Assembly: GCA_027621365.1 (NCBI GenBank)
Contig: JAQCBH010000009.1
Location: forward strand, 1-64,000
DNA length: 64,000 nt
Direction of reading: 5' to 3'
Source of the DNA: Bacteroidota bacterium
GTDB taxonomy: Bacteria > Bacteroidota > Bacteroidia > NS11-12g > UBA955
The position numbers were made by a program, and so were the translations under genes. The stretch's first letter is position 1; each line of letters begins with the position of its first letter. This document shows, piece by piece, positions 63,327 to 64,000 of the stretch. The notes below the pieces were generated by a model, which searched no databases, was not told the DNA's origin, and saw only the letters and a list, made by a program, of their open reading frames with translations.

Positions 63327-64000
63327 ATGTATAAAAAGAATATAACCTACAGCCTTTTCATTGGTTGTATTAGCATTATTGGTTTTTTCATTTTTAAAAA
63401 TTGGACATCTCGGAATGGTCATGAAACCAAGATTGCTAAGATTCAACAATTACCGAAATCTGAACCGCGACCTGAAGTTAAAACCGTACTAATATCTGAA
63501 CTAAGCCAAAAGCAAATACGTCTAATCTCAAGAACAAATCCCTGTTATTTGCCTTTACTCAGGGATTCGACCTTTTATCCTAAAGGATCTCGTGTGGGCT
63601 TTCAGTATTCAGACTTGTACAATTCACATTTAGGCCAAAATCATCCTTATGCAAACAGGTATATAGTGGGTGATTTCAATACTTTAAATGACGAAATGAA
63701 AAGTCGAGGAGTGAAGGAATTTTACCCATCAATAGAAAACCTTAGAGACTTCGACCAAGTTTCTGAAAAAGTAAAAGAATTTCTTAGCAATTATGATCCT
63801 AAAAGTGAGAAAAACTCTCAAATAGATTTAAAAGTTGATTCTAGCGATTTTGCCCAATTGGAGGCCCTTAACTTTTACAATCAAGTATGGAAATTTTACT
63901 CAGAACCCATTGAGAGTACCGTAAACCACATAGGAAATCAATCCTTCGCCTCCGGACAATCTGTTTGTTTATGTGAGGCACACGAAGACACACTTCAACT
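63327..64000 (+). CDS. hypothetical membrane-anchored protein, 3' end beyond the window
   Basis: Not in the ORF track because no stop is reached. An open frame of 224 codons runs from the ATG at 63327 to the window edge. One N-terminal hydrophobic segment (YSLFIGCISIIGFFIF) precedes KNWTSRNGHE, suggesting a single membrane anchor or uncleaved signal. The rest is hydrophilic and Asn/Ser/Lys-rich (SELSQKQIRLISRTNPCYLPLLRDSTFYPKGSRVG, EKVKEFLSNYDPKSEKNSQIDLKVD). No family recognised. AT-rich; a -7 box lies 21 nt upstream. Probably an accessory gene. Confidence 0.7.
   Translation, partial: MYKKNITYSLFIGCISIIGFFIFKNWTSRNGHETKIAKIQQLPKSEPRPEVKTVLISELSQKQIRLISRTNPCYLPLLRDSTFYPKGSRVGFQYSDLYNSHLGQNHPYANRYIVGDFNTLNDEMKSRGVKEFYPSIENLRDFDQVSEKVKEFLSNYDPKSEKNSQIDLKVDSSDFAQLEALNFYNQVWKFYSEPIESTVNHIGNQSFASGQSVCLCEAHEDTLQ

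Overview
The window reads as a densely coded chromosomal segment of a Bacteroidota bacterium. The evidence is two proteins with type IX secretion (T9SS) C-terminal sorting domains, TonB-dependent receptors (one paired with a DUF4249 lipoprotein), DUF6089 proteins beside uppS and bamA, a fused alpha/beta branched-chain 2-oxoacid dehydrogenase E1, an IleS2-type isoleucyl-tRNA synthetase, and many promoters of the Bacteroidota form TAnnTTTG. The order or genus cannot be fixed from the sequence. Most of the window is moderately GC-rich. The last 2.6 kb and one gene near 47 kb are visibly AT-rich. No tRNA, rRNA, CRISPR array, transposase or integrase was seen, and there is no gene-free stretch over 300 bases.

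Layout. 1-2.8 kb: end of a TonB-dependent receptor and a T9SS-exported hydrolase-like protein, closed by a strong terminator. 2.8-10.3 kb: housekeeping run ileS, dksA-like, lspA, lysS, a small DNA-binding-like gene, gltA. 10.4-13.7 kb: TonB receptor plus DUF4249 lipoprotein. 13.7-20.9 kb: uvrB diverging from the fused E1 gene and a methionine synthase lacking its homocysteine domain. 21.0-24.8 kb (minus): a T9SS-exported M1 metallopeptidase coupled to an MbnP-like and an MbnH-like (diheme peroxidase family) gene. 24.9-27.4 kb: EamA transporter plus ALDH7-like dehydrogenase. 27.5-33.5 kb: two DUF6089 proteins, uppS, bamA, a methyltransferase. 33.5-37.5 kb: AlkD-like repair protein, DUF4197 lipoprotein, two small beta-barrel-like proteins, a CNNM/CorC membrane protein. 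37.5-44.7 kb: purK, frr, purF, 3-hydroxyanthranilate dioxygenase, an RmlD-like reductase, a fumarylacetoacetase-family protein, an AIM24-like protein. 44.7-51.9 kb (minus): amn, membrane Fe-S reductase, tatA, gatA, a degenerate LysM transglycosylase, a DUF5916 protein. 52.0-55.1 kb (minus): OmpA protein with calcium-binding repeats, a Rieske-like lipoprotein, 3-hydroxyacyl-CoA dehydrogenase. 55.2-61.4 kb (minus): flippase, dut, nucleotidyltransferase, TPR protein, DUF4292 protein, EnvC-like factor. 61.4-64.0 kb: AT-rich accessory block with a lipoprotein, a secreted esterase and a membrane-anchored protein cut by the window end.

Genes are packed with ATGA, TTGA and TAATG overlaps inside operons, and three convergent pairs share 4 nt of stop codons. 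The main regulatory observation is that many -7 boxes lie only 4-7 nt upstream of the start codon, which predicts leaderless or nearly leaderless mRNAs. Several proteins keep a recognisable fold but have lost catalytic or ligand residues: the secreted hydrolase, the LysM transglycosylase, the Rieske-like lipoprotein and the EnvC-like factor. The most system-like locus is the M1 peptidase / MbnP / MbnH operon, a candidate copper-related metallo-mystery pair.
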